Of a stretch of DNA of 64,000 nt, positions 1-12,982 are shown piece after piece. The notes under the pieces were generated by a model that had not been told where the DNA came from, did not search any database, and saw only the letters and a program-made list of their open reading frames with translations. Position 1 is the stretch's first letter. Each line of letters opens with the position of its first letter. The position numbers and the translations under genes are program-made. This DNA comes from Brachionus manjavacas (lineage: Eukaryota > Rotifera > Eurotatoria > Ploima > Brachionidae), in assembly GCA_019054805.1 (NCBI GenBank), contig JAHQIY010000012.1, positions 496,001 through 560,000 of the forward strand, read 5' to 3'.

Positions 1-3000
1 CATAAAGATCCTTTTTAAATTCACCTTTTATTATTTTTAATAGAATTTTGAAAAAATTTTAGTGATTTTTTGTAATTTTTGAAAAAAAAAACTGAATTTG
101 TGAAAATTTATTTAATTCTTGGTTGTTTACTAAATTTTTCGTTAAAGGACCTATTTAAAAAAATTTTAAAAAACTACTGAAAAAAAAAGCGTAAGAATTT
201 AATTTTTTTTTTCCAATTCTCATTTTTAATATCATGTTCTTTTAAATTTTGTCAGCCCAAAGGTTTGAAAAGAACTAAATTTTGAAAAAATTTTAATATT
301 CTTAATTGTAAGGAAAAAGTAAGAGAACATTTAATTTTAAAAAGATTACTTTATTTAATTAAAACCAAAAATTAAAATCAGATTAAAGCGTTTTCAAGTG
401 CACACGTCTCGGCTCGTGATAATATCCGGCAACAAAAAAAACAAGATTATTTTTGGAACCACATTATTTGAATCAATCTAAAAATAATAATTAAATAACA
501 TTGTTTGCCAATTTATTCACTATTTATTTTTACCTTTTTTCAAGGGTATGGCATGTATGTCGTCTAATGAACATCCGTTCTGATTGATCTGATTAAAACT
601 AGTCAAAAAATAAATCAAACTTTACTTTGGAAACACAAAAAAATGGTCTTTATTAATTTAATAAAATAAAAAAAAATTTTTGCTACTTTTTTCCTCTCTT
701 ACTTTACTTTGAATTTTATAAATAAACAAAAATGTTAAGTTAATAAAAAAGAAAAAACACTGCTAGGCTTTTTTAAAGTTTCTCAAAAAAAGATTAAACT
801 TATGTAATGAAAAAAGTGTCACAAGATTTTTGGTTGATCAGATAAAATCGATTTTTTATTTACTTATGATTGAAATGCTGCTTTTATTTTAAAATTAAAT
901 CTCTTAAGCCAATCTAATATCCATGGGAAGAAAAACTGCAGCAATTTACCAAATCTATAAATATAATTACTTGAGATCGAAAAATTTAAATTTTTCAAAT
1001 TTCCGTGATCGAATCTCGATCACAAATGCTACATAAATTCATTATCTAATTTAATTACGAAATGTTATTTTGCCGGAAACAAAATGAATTGCGCCAATAT
1101 ACTTTGAAACAAAAATAAAATCAATTAGCTTATTGATTTCGATTTTTAATAGTTTCAAGTGGCTTACCGTAATGAGGACGCATGGGCGCTCTGATTAAAT
1201 AATCCACTTACTCACTTTCGTAACCCTTTTTTCAGATATAGTAATTAATAAATTTCGTTTTTTATTTTATTAAAGTTTTTATCATACATACATTTTCGTG
1301 ACAATTAATTCACATATTTCAATTCTTGTGGCATGATTCAAAAAAAAAACAAAATGCATTAAGCCAAGTTGTCAAATTTTTTTGTCTCCCAAAAGAAATT
1401 TTTCTTAAATTTTTTTAGAGTGTCTCATTTTTTCCAACTTTTGCCATTTAGATGACATTAAGCTAATATTTTCAAAAAAAAATTTCAAGACAATCTTTAG
1501 GAGATCATTTATTTGTTCTCTTAAAATCAATAAAATATTTTTTTAATCTTCTTACAGGATTTTATACTCTAGGTATTGTAGATTTTTTGCTAAACTTTTA
1601 AAAACTATTAAAAAAATTTAAACTTTTTTTTTAAAATTTATATTGCATTTTTAATTTGTCTAAATTAGTAACTTTAAAAATTTAGCTTAAAAAATAAAGT
1701 CGATGTAGTCAACAGATAAGACACAAATTGTCTTTTTTTAAAAAAATTTTTTTAGTTTTCACAATCACAGGGCTGAAAGTTAGATTTAGAATCATCTCAA
1801 CCTGTGCAAAATTAGCTTGAGATTAATTAAGATTTATTTTTTCTCAAGTTAAACATTTAGAAAGTTTTTTAATAATCTTTTTAATTAAGTTGATTATTCG
1901 TAATAATTAATTGATTTATTTAAGTTAATAAATAGTTAAGAAAAAATAGCAAGTTGAAGTAGATGATCAATTATAAGTATATTTAGGTCTTGACAACTTA
2001 GAAAAAAATAATTTGATCGCTTGAAAAGTTGAAATGCATAATCAAATTTATATTTCAAATCAAAATTTTTGTTTTTAAAAATTAATTTTTTTAAATATTT
2101 TTTAGAAAGCAATATTATTTAATTTAAATTGCTCAAGTATTGTCAATTAAACTACATTTTTTTATTAAAGTTTAAATCTATTATTTTATGTTTAATTATT
2201 CAATATTATGGATTAAATATATTAATTTTTAATAATTTAAAGTCAATTCATTTGACTTCTTTATGACTTTTGAACAGCTCTGTTCTGAACACACAAAGGA
2301 GATTAGAGAATTTGCTTTTTTAAATACTTTTATTTATTAGCAGTATTTTTACAATTTTTTTTGTTAATATAAAAAATAAAATTGATCTAATTTATTTATA
2401 AATAATTTATTATTTCAAATGGTTTTAAATTAAAATTGGTAAATTTAGAAATAGTTTGACAAATATTGAATGGAATTTTTTAAATAAGAATGCTGAAAAA
2501 TTAGTTTACCCACCATAACATCTATCACTCAGGATTTGTTACTTAAAATATTTATTAGATTTGGTCTGAGTTTGTTTTTAAATATTACATTTTTAAAACT
2601 TGAAGATCTAGTAAAAATGAGCAAAAACTTAAAAAAAGTTTAAAAAAAGGAATGACTTCATGCATTAATGGATTTAAAGATAATCGAAGTAATTCCACAT
2701 ATTTATTAAATTAAATTTCTCTTTTTCTCATAATACCATATATGAGAGATCTAGATTATCAATCTTAGCACAATTGAAAGATGATAACATGATCAAAACA
2801 TAATTAATTTAAATGATGAAATTTTTTTTAAATTAAATATAAAATGTTTATTATTTTAATTAAAAAAAAAAAATTTTTTTTCTGTTCCATCTTTAACCGA
2901 TTCTTTTAAAATTCCGTCTTCAGATTTGAAATTGCATTTAAAGTTATGAAAACACAAACTTAGTCCGATAAATTTGTCTTCACCCGTCAATTTAATTTTT

Positions 3001-4560
3001 GAAGATTTAAAAAAAAAATTTACAATAAAAAAGTGTTTAAACATGAACTTTTTAAATTAATTTTTTTTTTTAATTCTAATTGATTTTTAATTTCTGCAAC
3101 GGTCTGCAAAAAATTTTTAAAAAAATTCAGAATAATACTTGGTTAGGAGGCTTTTTTAAATTAGTTTTAGGAAAAAAAGAATTAGGCATTTAAGTCTTAA
3201 TTTATGCTGAACAGAATTTGCCAGTTTTTCAACAGAATGTCATTTTGATAACCACAAACTTGGTATTATTGATTCGTTGAAAATAATTTTTACTTAATAT
3301 ACCTTAAAATGCAAAGCTATCAAGATCATCTTTATATCTAAAAAAATGTTAAATGATATATTTAAAATTGAATTTTTAAATAACACTAGTTTTATATTTT
3401 TAACTAATTCTATCATCCATGGAACTATTTTTTTCCTTTTAAATACACACATTAGTTTAATGACTTTACTTTTTAAAATTAATCCCAATTAATTTCGTTT
3501 TTTTTTCAAAATTGGGGTTTCATTTTGAACGATATCCACACATGTCTCTATTTTATTAAACATTAGACCAAATTTATTAATTACTACCCCAAATAAAATA
3601 AAAATGAATAAATACATTTAGATTATTTTTATTATTTATTAAATAAAAAAAGAAATTATAAAAATTACGACAAATTTAATAAAAAAGTAAAAAAACAAAT
3701 GAATAGATTTACTTATAGGACAAAAGTATTATAATCTTTTTTCAAAGGCTCTCCGCGAGTTTTACATACTTGGTTTGCGCTTCGAACAGTCTAGCTCTTT
3801 TACCTAATAGTAGCTGATTAAATTAAGTACTGAAAAACTTCTAAATGTCTTTGAAAACTAAAGGAAAGAAATATAAGCTGATTCTTTAGCATGCATTGAA
3901 AATTGAAGTAAAGGAAACTTTGGTATTTTGGGCAAAGTTAATTAATAGTCATGAAAGGATGTACATTTATCAAAGTGATAAAATTTCTTGCTAAAAATTT
4001 CATTTTTGTCAAAAAAATTTGTGAAGTCGACAAAAATTTAAAAAAAAAAGTCAATTTATACTACAGACACGATTGCTTTAAATTCTGATTAAAAATTTTC
4101 ATATTTTTTATTCATTATTTTCTTCTAACCAAATATTCGAAGTTCTAAATTTAAAAAATTAGCGAGTAAAGTTTACATTCAAAAATAATAAATCATTCCT
4201 TTTGGAGTTTTTAGATCCATCTATTCAGTTTAAGAAAAACATTAGAATTCTTTATTTATAAAACAAAAAAATTGAATAAAAATTTAAGTTAAGTATTTTT
4301 TGTATATTTTTTCGAAAACTTAACTATTGTTTTAAAAATTTTAAGAATAATCATCAAAATTATGACCAGCCGAAATCACCCAGATTAAAATAATTCTGAT
4401 TTTGGTCTGGAAAAAAAAAATTACAAATTAATAGTAACAGTCCATTTTGTCAATTTAGAATTATTTTATTCAGAAGTTTTATTAGCAGTGGAATTAGTTA
4501 TACTGGGATGATTAGTGACTGTGCTGTCAGACACATAATGACAATCAAAGAAATCAATCA
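1..4560. other. AT-rich non-coding stretch
   Basis: I found no coding region here. Open frames are short, low in complexity (K, N, F, I, L) and show no family resemblance. Slightly less AT-rich patches near 400-430, 1150-1200 and 3740-3800 have no recognisable product. Small exons of a gene with long introns could be missed by eye. Confidence 0.5.
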
Positions 4561-4700
4561 CTGTTCATTCAGCCTGCTTTGACACTTTTTACTAGAAGTG
4601 CTTCAACTAATTCATTTGGCAAAGAGTTCCACTAATTTTCTGTTCTTTAGCGGAAAAAAGTTTTCTTTGTGTTGCTAATTTCTTATTTCTTTGAAAAATT
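4561..4700 (-). pseudogene. LINE reverse-transcriptase ORF, 3' terminal fragment
   Basis: On the minus strand one frame reads WNSLPNELVEALLVKSVKAG, the conserved C-terminal block of CR1/Jockey-like LINE ORF2 proteins. It is followed by stops, and the upstream part (an RKLF-like stretch) lies in a shifted frame. It is a dead 3' fragment. The same block recurs near 22.4 and 34.1 kb in this window, which supports the identification. Confidence 0.6.
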
Positions 4701-7700
4701 TAAAACAGATATCACAATCAGATTTAGGAATTGTCGAAAAATTTGGCATTGAAAATTCTAGCAAACAAAGATTAAGAGATCTAAGTAGCTTAGATTTGTT
4801 TAAGTTGACAGCTTATTGTTTTTTTGCATTGAATTTTCATGAGCCCAACTTTGTTTCAACTTAATCAACTAATGTGGCAAAATTAATTTTTTTTAGTTAA
4901 AATTTTTTTTTTCAAATCTTTAAAATAAATTATCAAAAGTATTTTTTAAAATTAATTTAATTTAAAAATGCATGTGTCACGTGATACATTTTTTTATTGA
5001 TGTCTTTACATTAATGATCACACAAGTTAATGAGCTTTCGGTATTTTTTTAAGTTTTTAAATATTTCTTTGAATGCACATGGTTTCGATCCAATTTCGAT
5101 AATTGTTTTTAACATGCTCTATGCTTAATGAATACCTTTAATTTTGAAATATAATTTATAAATTTTTTTCCTCAAATCAAGCATCATTATCAAGTTTTCA
5201 TATCTAACTTTTTGGTAAATTGTTTTTTAATTATTAAGACTTGAAGATCAAATCAAAAAGTGATTACAGTTAAATAATTTCGAGCTAGCTCGGGTTTTGT
5301 TGAATGGCCTTCGTTTAATGTCTCTTGCAAAATAAAAAAAAAGTTTATAAATTTTATAATTTTATTTTCTTACGGTTTATTGCAATTAAGTTCATTGTTA
5401 AATTAAAAATAAAATAAAATTTTTCAAATTAAATTCATTTTTTCTAATTTAAAGAACTTTTCCCACTCACAACTTTTTGTATTATTTTAATTTAGAATTA
5501 CAAATTGATGCAATAACAATAACACTGGATTTATTCATTATTACCCTAAAAAAAAGGTAAAAAAATTTAAGCGGTGTTAACAATTAAGAAAAGTTGGTTT
5601 AAGCTTTTATTTTATTAAAAAAATCTTTAATCTAATTAATTTTTTATCGTATTTTCTAGCCAGTATTTTCAATTTTAATAAGGTAAGATTTTCGGAAAAA
5701 GTAAGTGAAACCATATTTAGAAGAATAAGTCTATTATTAAATACTAAATTATTTATTAGAAATATTCATTTTTTGAGCTTTGTTAAAATCAAAAGAATTA
5801 TGATGTTGATTGCATTTTGGAAGTCTTTGACTAAATCAAGCTTTTTCATAGAAAGGAAAAATTGTAGATAACACTTTGCGTTTCCCAAAATTCACACTAT
5901 TAAAATAAATAATATTATATTTTAATTAAAATTGGCTATTTATAGTTATTTAATAATTTTTTTACATTGATTCGATCTGCCACTTTATCAATGTCAACAC
6001 TCATTGCTCGAGTTTTCATGAAACTTCCTCTTTACTTCTAAAGAATTGAATTCTAATTAAAATTTGTCTTATTAAACATGAATCACATATTTTCGAATAC
6101 TTGCAGAACACATGAGAAAAACTCAAATTAAATAAAAGAATAAAAAACGCTTTTTTTGGGTGAAGAAGCATTTTTTTTAAAATTTTTTTAAATGTAAGAA
6201 AATGCTTTTTACCAGCTGAAAATGAATGAGACTTTTAAAACTTTAAAAGTTTATCATTTTCCGGTTTTGTGTAAGGATGTATTCAATAATTTAATTAATA
6301 TCTTTAGTAACAAAAAAAGCTATTCTGAATAATTCTTCTGGAAAGCGTAGTTTTATATTTCTAAAGCAAGAAAACAAAAATTATTTTATTGAAAATTAAT
6401 TGAATATATAATGAAAACAAAATCAATTTGTTTTTCATTGAGCTGATCTCTTAAGAACTATTATTTAATTCCTGCTGCTGTTATAAAATAAAATTCATCT
6501 TTCCAAAATAAAAATCGTATATTTTTGAATGATAAATTAGTAATGTTGCTCTATTAAATTTACCAAAGCATAAATAATGAGCCGATGAATTAAAAAAATT
6601 ATGAAATAGCTTAAAGATAAATAAGTGTTGAGCTTAATATGTAGTAGTTTAAGACGCAAGATTAATTTTTCAGATAAATTTTTTTGACTTTTTCTTAAAT
6701 CGTTTTCTAAATTTAATCTTGATAAAATATTCTGGCTTAATTTTTTAATTAACACTTAGATTTTTTTAATGTTCAATAAGAGAATTTTGCTTTAAAAATA
6801 GTAATAAAAAATTTCGAAAATTATCGCAAGATTACGAAGTTTTTAATTTCAGTAAAGTTTAAAAAATAAAAATTTTTTTTTCGGGAAATTTTTAATAATT
6901 TCTTAATTTGCATTTTTTAATAAATAATTTAAATTTTTGGTCACATTCATTTATTTAATCGAAAGGTGGAAGAATTTTTTTTATTTATTTTAAGACTTTG
7001 AGCTTCTTTTACAGTTAAAAAAAGTGTTTAAAAAATGCCTAGGGTACCTGTGAATTTAAAATTAATTATTTTAGGAGCAGAGTAATTTTCCAAGATTAAT
7101 TTTTTAGAATCTTAATCTCAAATTGTTATCTTTATTTTTTGAAACAAAGAATTATTTTTAACATTACATATTTAGAAGCCTTGTTTATTCTTGTTAAAAA
7201 AGCAATTTAAAATTTATTAGTATTAGCATTTAGCTTTCAAACCGTATCATCTAAATCTCCCTCTTGAGAAAAATTGCACCCATAGTAAAACTTGTAAAAA
7301 ATATAGTGATTAATAAATGAAAATCAAATTGTTTCCGCAGTTACAAAAAATAAACTGTCACTAAAATTCTGTCAAAAAACTCATAGAAGTGCATTTCGGA
7401 AAATTTACTAAAATATGAACCCATACTCTTTTTGACTAAAATAAACGAATTTCAATTTATAGTTAAAAAAAAAAGTTTTAATTTAATTGTTCTAAATTGA
7501 ATTTAATTATTGTTTTAATTTAAAATTTTATTTTTATTTGGATGACAATGACTAGCTTAGAAGTATTAATTCTTTTTTTTATATAAAAATTTTAGTGATG
7601 TTATTAGTAAAGTTAAAGAAAAAAAATTAATTTTTTTTTACTAAATTTTTTTTACTTTTAAAAAAAAACAGTAAAAATAAAATAAAACAATTGATCTTTT

Positions 7701-8049
7701 ATAAATTTAATGTTAAAATTTAAAAAAAATCGAATTTTAATTTAATAATGTTTGTATTTTGGTTTTGGAAAAATAAAAAAAACAGTTTCTGCCTTTTAGG
7801 CACCATGTACGTCAGTCCTGATCTGTATTTTAGGTATATTTTTATTTTCTCTTCGGAAAATTATGTGGAAAAATTTTGAGACAGTATTTTCAGATATTGG
7901 CTACCAAGTTGGAATCGAACAAACAAGATTTCTGCTTATTTTTGAGAATGATTATTTCACGATACCCAATATCGAATACAAATTGAACAACAATTCTTCT
8001 TATTTCTAAAAATTAATATTAAAGATAATAAAATATTTTAAAAAAATAC
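4701..8049. other. AT-rich non-coding stretch
   Basis: No gene seen. The longest minus-strand frame (6537-6755) is low complexity and resembles no family. Near 5280-5330 there is a less AT-rich patch with the palindrome CGAGCTAGCTCG, origin unknown. Confidence 0.5.
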
Positions 8050-8396
8050 TGCAACTTAGTACCATGGATAGACAATGAGATTAAACTTTTAAAAAACCAT
8101 TTTCCTTTTTGGAGTTTTTGTAATTAATGATAATTTTAATCATTACATTAAAACTTAAACGGGGTCCGGGGCGGAATCCTGGTTTAGGGCTTCGGGTATG
8201 CTAGAGGTAAGAAAAATATTATTTAAATCTAAAATTAATATTTAAAATATTGACTAATTAAAACCTTTTTTTATTTCGCTTAAGTAAAAAAAGCAACAGT
8301 TCCAAATAAAAAAATTTCCTGAAAAAGTACAGAAAATTCAACAAGGATTTTAACTTTTTAAGATTCTCATTGTCTATACCTCCATAGTACAACATA
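8050..8396. repeat. Short inverted-repeat (MITE-like) element
   Basis: The left arm near 8056-8092 contains TAGTACCATGGATAGACAAT. The right arm near 8357-8393 carries its imperfect complement, sharing TAGACAATGAGA. Between them, at about 8160-8205, is a GC-richer motif (GGGGTCCGGGGCGGAATCC) that recurs in variant form near 13820 and 22095. There is no coding capacity. The structure suggests a non-autonomous DNA transposon; I could not define a target duplication. Confidence 0.5.
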
Positions 8397-9149
8397 CATA
8401 TTTGCACCTTTTTTGCCTGAAATAAAAATTTTTGTTTTCTACCTTTTTTTATAAATCAAATCAATAAATTAATTGAAATTTTCTAAGTCTTTTTTTTGCA
8501 TTAGAAAGATTTTTTTAGGGTTAAAAAAGTGCAACAGAGTATTTTGCATTTTGATTCTTTATATTTTTAAAAATTTTTTATTATCTTTGATTTTAATTTA
8601 AAAAAAAAAGAATGATTGTTATTCAATTTGTATTTGTTTTAATCCAGCCCTCTTTGCTAGCAATTAAAAATTTAAAAATTCTAATTTTTAAAGTTTTAAA
8701 TTTCAAATTATGATAAATAGAATTTTTAAGAATTATTTGTTTGTCCGATTTATTCGGTCAAGGTGTCAATAAGGATCCTAATTTTTAAAGACCGGAACTC
8801 TAGCAACTAATGTATTTTTTACAAAATTCGAATAAATATTTTTTTTCAAGAATTTTCAAAATTTTGTTTTTGTACAAATTGATTACTGTTGCGGTTCTTT
8901 GAATTTTTTAACCATTTTTTCGCTCCTAAAGGAGCATAGGGTCATCATTAATTCAAATTCTAAAATGACATTTTTTTTTAGTTTTATCCTAGTAGAATTT
9001 TTCAAAAAAGCAAAAAAAAAGTCTGCTTTTTCTAAATTAAAATATTCTGTTTTCATCTTTATCTCGAGGCTGTCTTTTTAGAGCAAAAACACTTAGAAAA
9101 GAACTTTGTTTTCCCTTTCTATTTTAATTTTTCTATTCTAGACAAAAAT
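8397..9149. other. Upstream region of the opsin gene with splice acceptor before the ATG
   Basis: No coding sequence. A strong pyrimidine-rich acceptor (TTTTTCTATTCTAG, AG at 9140-9141) lies eight bases before the opsin start codon at 9150. It implies either a 5' untranslated exon further upstream or a trans-splicing site. The open frame at 8899-9081 is low complexity and was not called. Confidence 0.5.
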
Positions 9150-12100
9150 ATGTCAAATAACACCACAAATAGATACATCGACAAGTATTCGCTGGACTCA
9201 CCAGTCGAGTGCTACAAGCTAAACTTAATCGGAATATTGTGCATCCTAATTTTTGTATTCAGCACATTTTTTAACTCAGCACTACTCTGGACATTCATCC
9301 GAAACAAATCGTTGCGCACATCAATCAACATATTCATAATAGCTCTGGCTGGCTTCAACCTTTTCGGCACATTGGTCGAGCTACCTTTCATAATTGTTAG
9401 CAATTTGAGTTGCCGGTGGATATTTGGAAAATTTGGCTGCATTTTCAGCGCCTATATCATGTACTTTATTGGCTGCACTAGCATTTACCTAATGGCTGCC
9501 ATCTCATTTGAAAGATTCTACATCATTTACAAGCCCATGAGTATACGCAATGTAAACTCGAGGACAAACCTGCTGGTCATTCTGGGTTGCTCGGTGAACG
9601 GACTAATGTGGGCCTCTTTTCCCCTGCTAGGCTGGTCCTATTACTCACTCGAGGGAGCGTACACGAGCTGTGCTGTTGAATGGAAAGAAAGATCCCTGAA
9701 TGTGTCCAGCTACAACTTCGCAATATTTTTTCTTGTTTTCCTAATTCCACTCTTTCTGATTGTCACATCAAATACCAAACTAATTTTTATTGTAAATTAG
9801 CTAAATGATTTTAAATTTTTAGTTGTTTTGATTTTTTGTTTTAGGTAAGATCTTTGCCGGCCAAAATGAAGGCGACTCAAGACGTGCAAACAAAAAAGAG
9901 AGTGGCATCCGAACGCTATTTGACTATCATTCTCATGATTGTCATATGTAAGTATTTGTTTTTTAGTTTTTTGACTTGAAATAAAGATTTAAAATATCTG
10001 AAAATTATATTTTGTAGACTTTGATTTTTATTTAATCTTTTTTAAATTATTTCGAATTAGAAAGATTTTAATTTTGATTTTTGTGACATTTTATGTCGGG
10101 CATACTTTCAAACTTAAAATTAATTTAGAAAAAATTGAAATATTTTAAACATTTTTTTCGGTTAGTACAGTGTTGATTTGTTCCAGGGATTTTGATAAAA
10201 TTTTACTTAAAAAAAATTGAAATTGAAAATAGCTAATATATCTCTTTTTTATGAATGGAAGTTTAATATCTACTGCTTTCTGGAGACAATTGGTACAATT
10301 CAGCATTAATTTATCATCTACAAGTCAAAAATCATGAAAAATTCTAACAGTTTGGTCTCATTTATTTACGGCTTGTTCTAACTTTCTCATCTAAAATTTA
10401 TCTTTTTCCTAAGACTTACCACTTCTCGGTTCTCAGTCAATCCCATGTCGTTCTTTATTTCAAATTTTTATCAATGTAAGTTGCTTATTCTTCTTCAGGC
10501 TATTCATTACCTGAGTATTCATCTGATTCATTTTCGGTATTAGGTTGATTTGGTCTTTCCATTTTTTCTTCAAAATCATTATCAAATTTTGAATTATCCT
10601 CATAGCCATTATAATTGTCATCAAAGACTTCTTGTTGGGTATCATCCGCATTTCTAAGAAGTTCAAGAGCTTGTAAGGTAGCTTTCATCGAGACTTGGTT
10701 CAAAAAGGTATTATTTATTATAGGAATTATTGAAATGTAGTAGATTTTGGAATTAAAAGGATAATTAGTCATGTCTTTGCTTTATTTTACCAAAAATAAT
10801 ACAGTATTTTTGGAGGGTCCAAAAACCCCTCTTCGGGTTTAACGCATACTTTTTTTTGCATGAAAATGAAAATATTTTGTAGTCAAAATTTATTAATAAT
10901 AACACTTAATTGATTTTAATTTTGGTGGAAAAAAAAGATCGTCTAAAATAATTAAATTTATAAAGCAATAAGGAAAATAAGTACCAAAAAGAGAGTTTTA
11001 AGTTGGATGATAAAGCACCAAAAATTAAAAATTTGGATAGTACCATCCAAAAAGTTTTGATGATTAGAATTTGAATAGGATGCAGCATTTCCCACATATG
11101 TGCTGCATCCTATTCACACATATATATTCACTGGAATGTGAATAAATGTGAATAATTTTTTTTTTAATGAAGATAATAATTCTTTTTGAAAAAAATTTTA
11201 ATGTTTTAAACTATTGTTTTTTACAGAAATGCTAAGTTAAGAGCTTACGTAAAATAACGTAATTTTACTAATTTTAACTAAAAACTAAGATTATATAATT
11301 ATTTTTATGATAAAAAAATAAAAAAAGAGCAATTTTTAATTTTATTTAAAATGGCTTCTAAACTGCAAAATACTCAACACTTATGCCTTTCTTTTTGATC
11401 TTTATCTTTATCTAGAAATTGCTTGAGTGTCCATTTCTTCAATTGAACTACTATGGGATTCACTTTCAAATTCCAGCATTTTAGAATTTGATGAAAAAAC
11501 TATTTAATAATAATATTAATAATAGTTTATGGCTATAATCTTTGGTTTAATGATGGAACGCAGTCATGAGCATTATACTAGCCGTGAACACAGTCCTTTA
11601 ATTTAAAAAATTTGTCTGTCTCTACAATTTCAAAGTCGTGACTTGACTTTGACTTATGAATAACTCGAAATCATATTTTTATAAAAATTAGAATTCAACT
11701 AAGAAAAGTCAGAAATTTTTTTTTATATTTTTGTTTTTTATAAAACTTAAATAAATTTCTTGTTTGTAAAAATATTAAAAAATTTAAATTTTGACTTTAA
11801 TTTGAAGACCAAGGATATCACAAGACTAAAATACATTAATAGAATGGATAGAATGGAAAGTCAGTATTTAAAAAAAATAATTTAAGTGCATCAAAGCACT
11901 TGCGGTAATTTTTTTGTCTTTAATTTTAATTTATCATTAATTAAACTTCTTTAGATTAATTTTGAAAAAGAATCTTTGTTTTAAAATTTAAACATTAGGA
12001 TTTTTGTTGATGATTCATCTTCAAGAAAATTTAAACTAGTCTTGATAGAAAAACTTAAATAAAATTTAAAAAAATTCTTAAAAAAAAACTTTCAAATGTA

Positions 12101-12764
12101 AATTTTTGAAGCAACAATATTTGAATACCATAAATATTTTAAAAAGATTGGTCTTTATTCTTTTATGCATAGAATAATTTAATTAATAAAATATTCCTTT
12201 AATAAAAATTAATGATTTTTAAGTTCAATTTTTAAAAAAAAATTCATTTTCAAACTGATTTTTAAACCCGTTTTGAGCCAAAGAATTCATACTTAAAAAA
12301 AGAAAATAATTTTTTTGGGGTTGACTTGGTATTTTAGCTCTGGAACAGATCGAGAATTTTACCATTTTAAATTATCTTTATTTTTTTTTAGTAATCTTTG
12401 TTCTGAGCTGGACTCCATATGCTTTGGTTTCGATGTACAGTGCATTCATTGATGAACAAGGTGTAAGTCCTTTAGCCGGAACCTTGCCTGCCATAATAGC
12501 CAAGTCTTCAATGCTCTGGACAGCTCTGGTCTACATATTTTCCAATAAAAACATTCGTACTAGTTTTCTTGCATCACTCAAAATCAAACTCAGTAACAGT
12601 GAAATCTCTCAAAGCAGAAGTAATTATCATGTTCTTTTTATTAATCAAAAATTTTTTTTTAAAAAAACGTTTTTATATTTTAAATTTAAAATGGTTTAAT
12701 TTTTTTAGACAACACGGCTCAAAAAAGCGTTTCCCAGCAGCAAAATTCCAACTCCCAAGTTTAG
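9150..12764 (+). CDS. Opsin (light-sensing GPCR), four exons
   Basis: Retinal-binding seven-helix receptor of the photoreceptor membrane. Exons: 9150-9791, 9845-9947, 12392-12619, 12709-12764. All junctions are GT-AG, phases agree, and the total is 1,029 nt (342 aa). The diagnostic chromophore lysine is present in helix 7 (Lys286 in LPAIIAKSS). The disulfide pair is Cys97 (end of loop 1) and Cys174 (loop 2). Glu168 aligns with the ancestral counterion site (bovine 181), while bovine 113 is Ser100. Helix 6 has SWTPYAL. Deviations: the E/DRY motif is ERF (121-123), and helix 7 NPxxY is TALVY (292-296). The tail is short, Ser/Gln-rich, ending NSNSQV. The SCAVEW..R..NV.SYN loop and helix 5 resemble xenopsin/ciliary-type opsins more than rhabdomeric ones; subclass is uncertain. 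Introns are 53, 2,444 and 89 nt. AATAAA follows at 12977. Confidence 0.93.
10500..10772 (-). other. Unrecognised antisense ORF with acidic C-terminus inside opsin intron 2
   Basis: A 90-codon frame opposite to the opsin gene. The second half is rich in Asp/Glu/Asn (for example DDNYNGYEDNSKFDNDFEE) and less AT-rich than the intron around it. Acidic tails of this kind occur in transposases, and the intron is otherwise repeat-like, so a transposon remnant is my best guess. No domain is recognised and no complete gene structure is visible. Confidence 0.25.
11073..11115. repeat. Perfect 15-bp inverted repeat (hairpin) in opsin intron 2
   Basis: GAATAGGATGCAGCA at 11073-11087 is followed, after a 13-base spacer, by its exact complement TGCTGCATCCTATTC at 11101-11115. 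It may be the remnant of a foldback element. Confidence 0.7.
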
Positions 12765-12976
12765 CGAGCACATTCTTATTCAATTTTTATTTTTATTATT
12801 TTAGCTCATTATTCCATGCTTAGTATCTGAAATTTTTATCAAAAATTTTTTGTAAAAGAATTGAAATTGTTTTGAATTTTTTTAAAGAAATCAATTAAGC
12901 AAAATGCTCAATTTTTTTTAATATCACATTTTTTTTTAAAGTTTTTTGACGATTTATTTGTAAAATTTTGTCATCA

Positions 12977-12982
12977 AATAAA
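12977..12982 (+). terminator. Polyadenylation signal of the opsin gene
   Basis: AATAAA about 210 bases after the opsin stop codon. It is the first good match in a T-rich 3' region. Confidence 0.5.

Noticed and set aside
8899..9081. Upstream open frame before the opsin
   Set aside because: Low-complexity Phe/Ser/Lys product and a splice acceptor lies between it and the opsin ATG.
9212..9442. Minus-strand frame opposite opsin exon 1
   Set aside because: Shadow of the opsin coding sequence.
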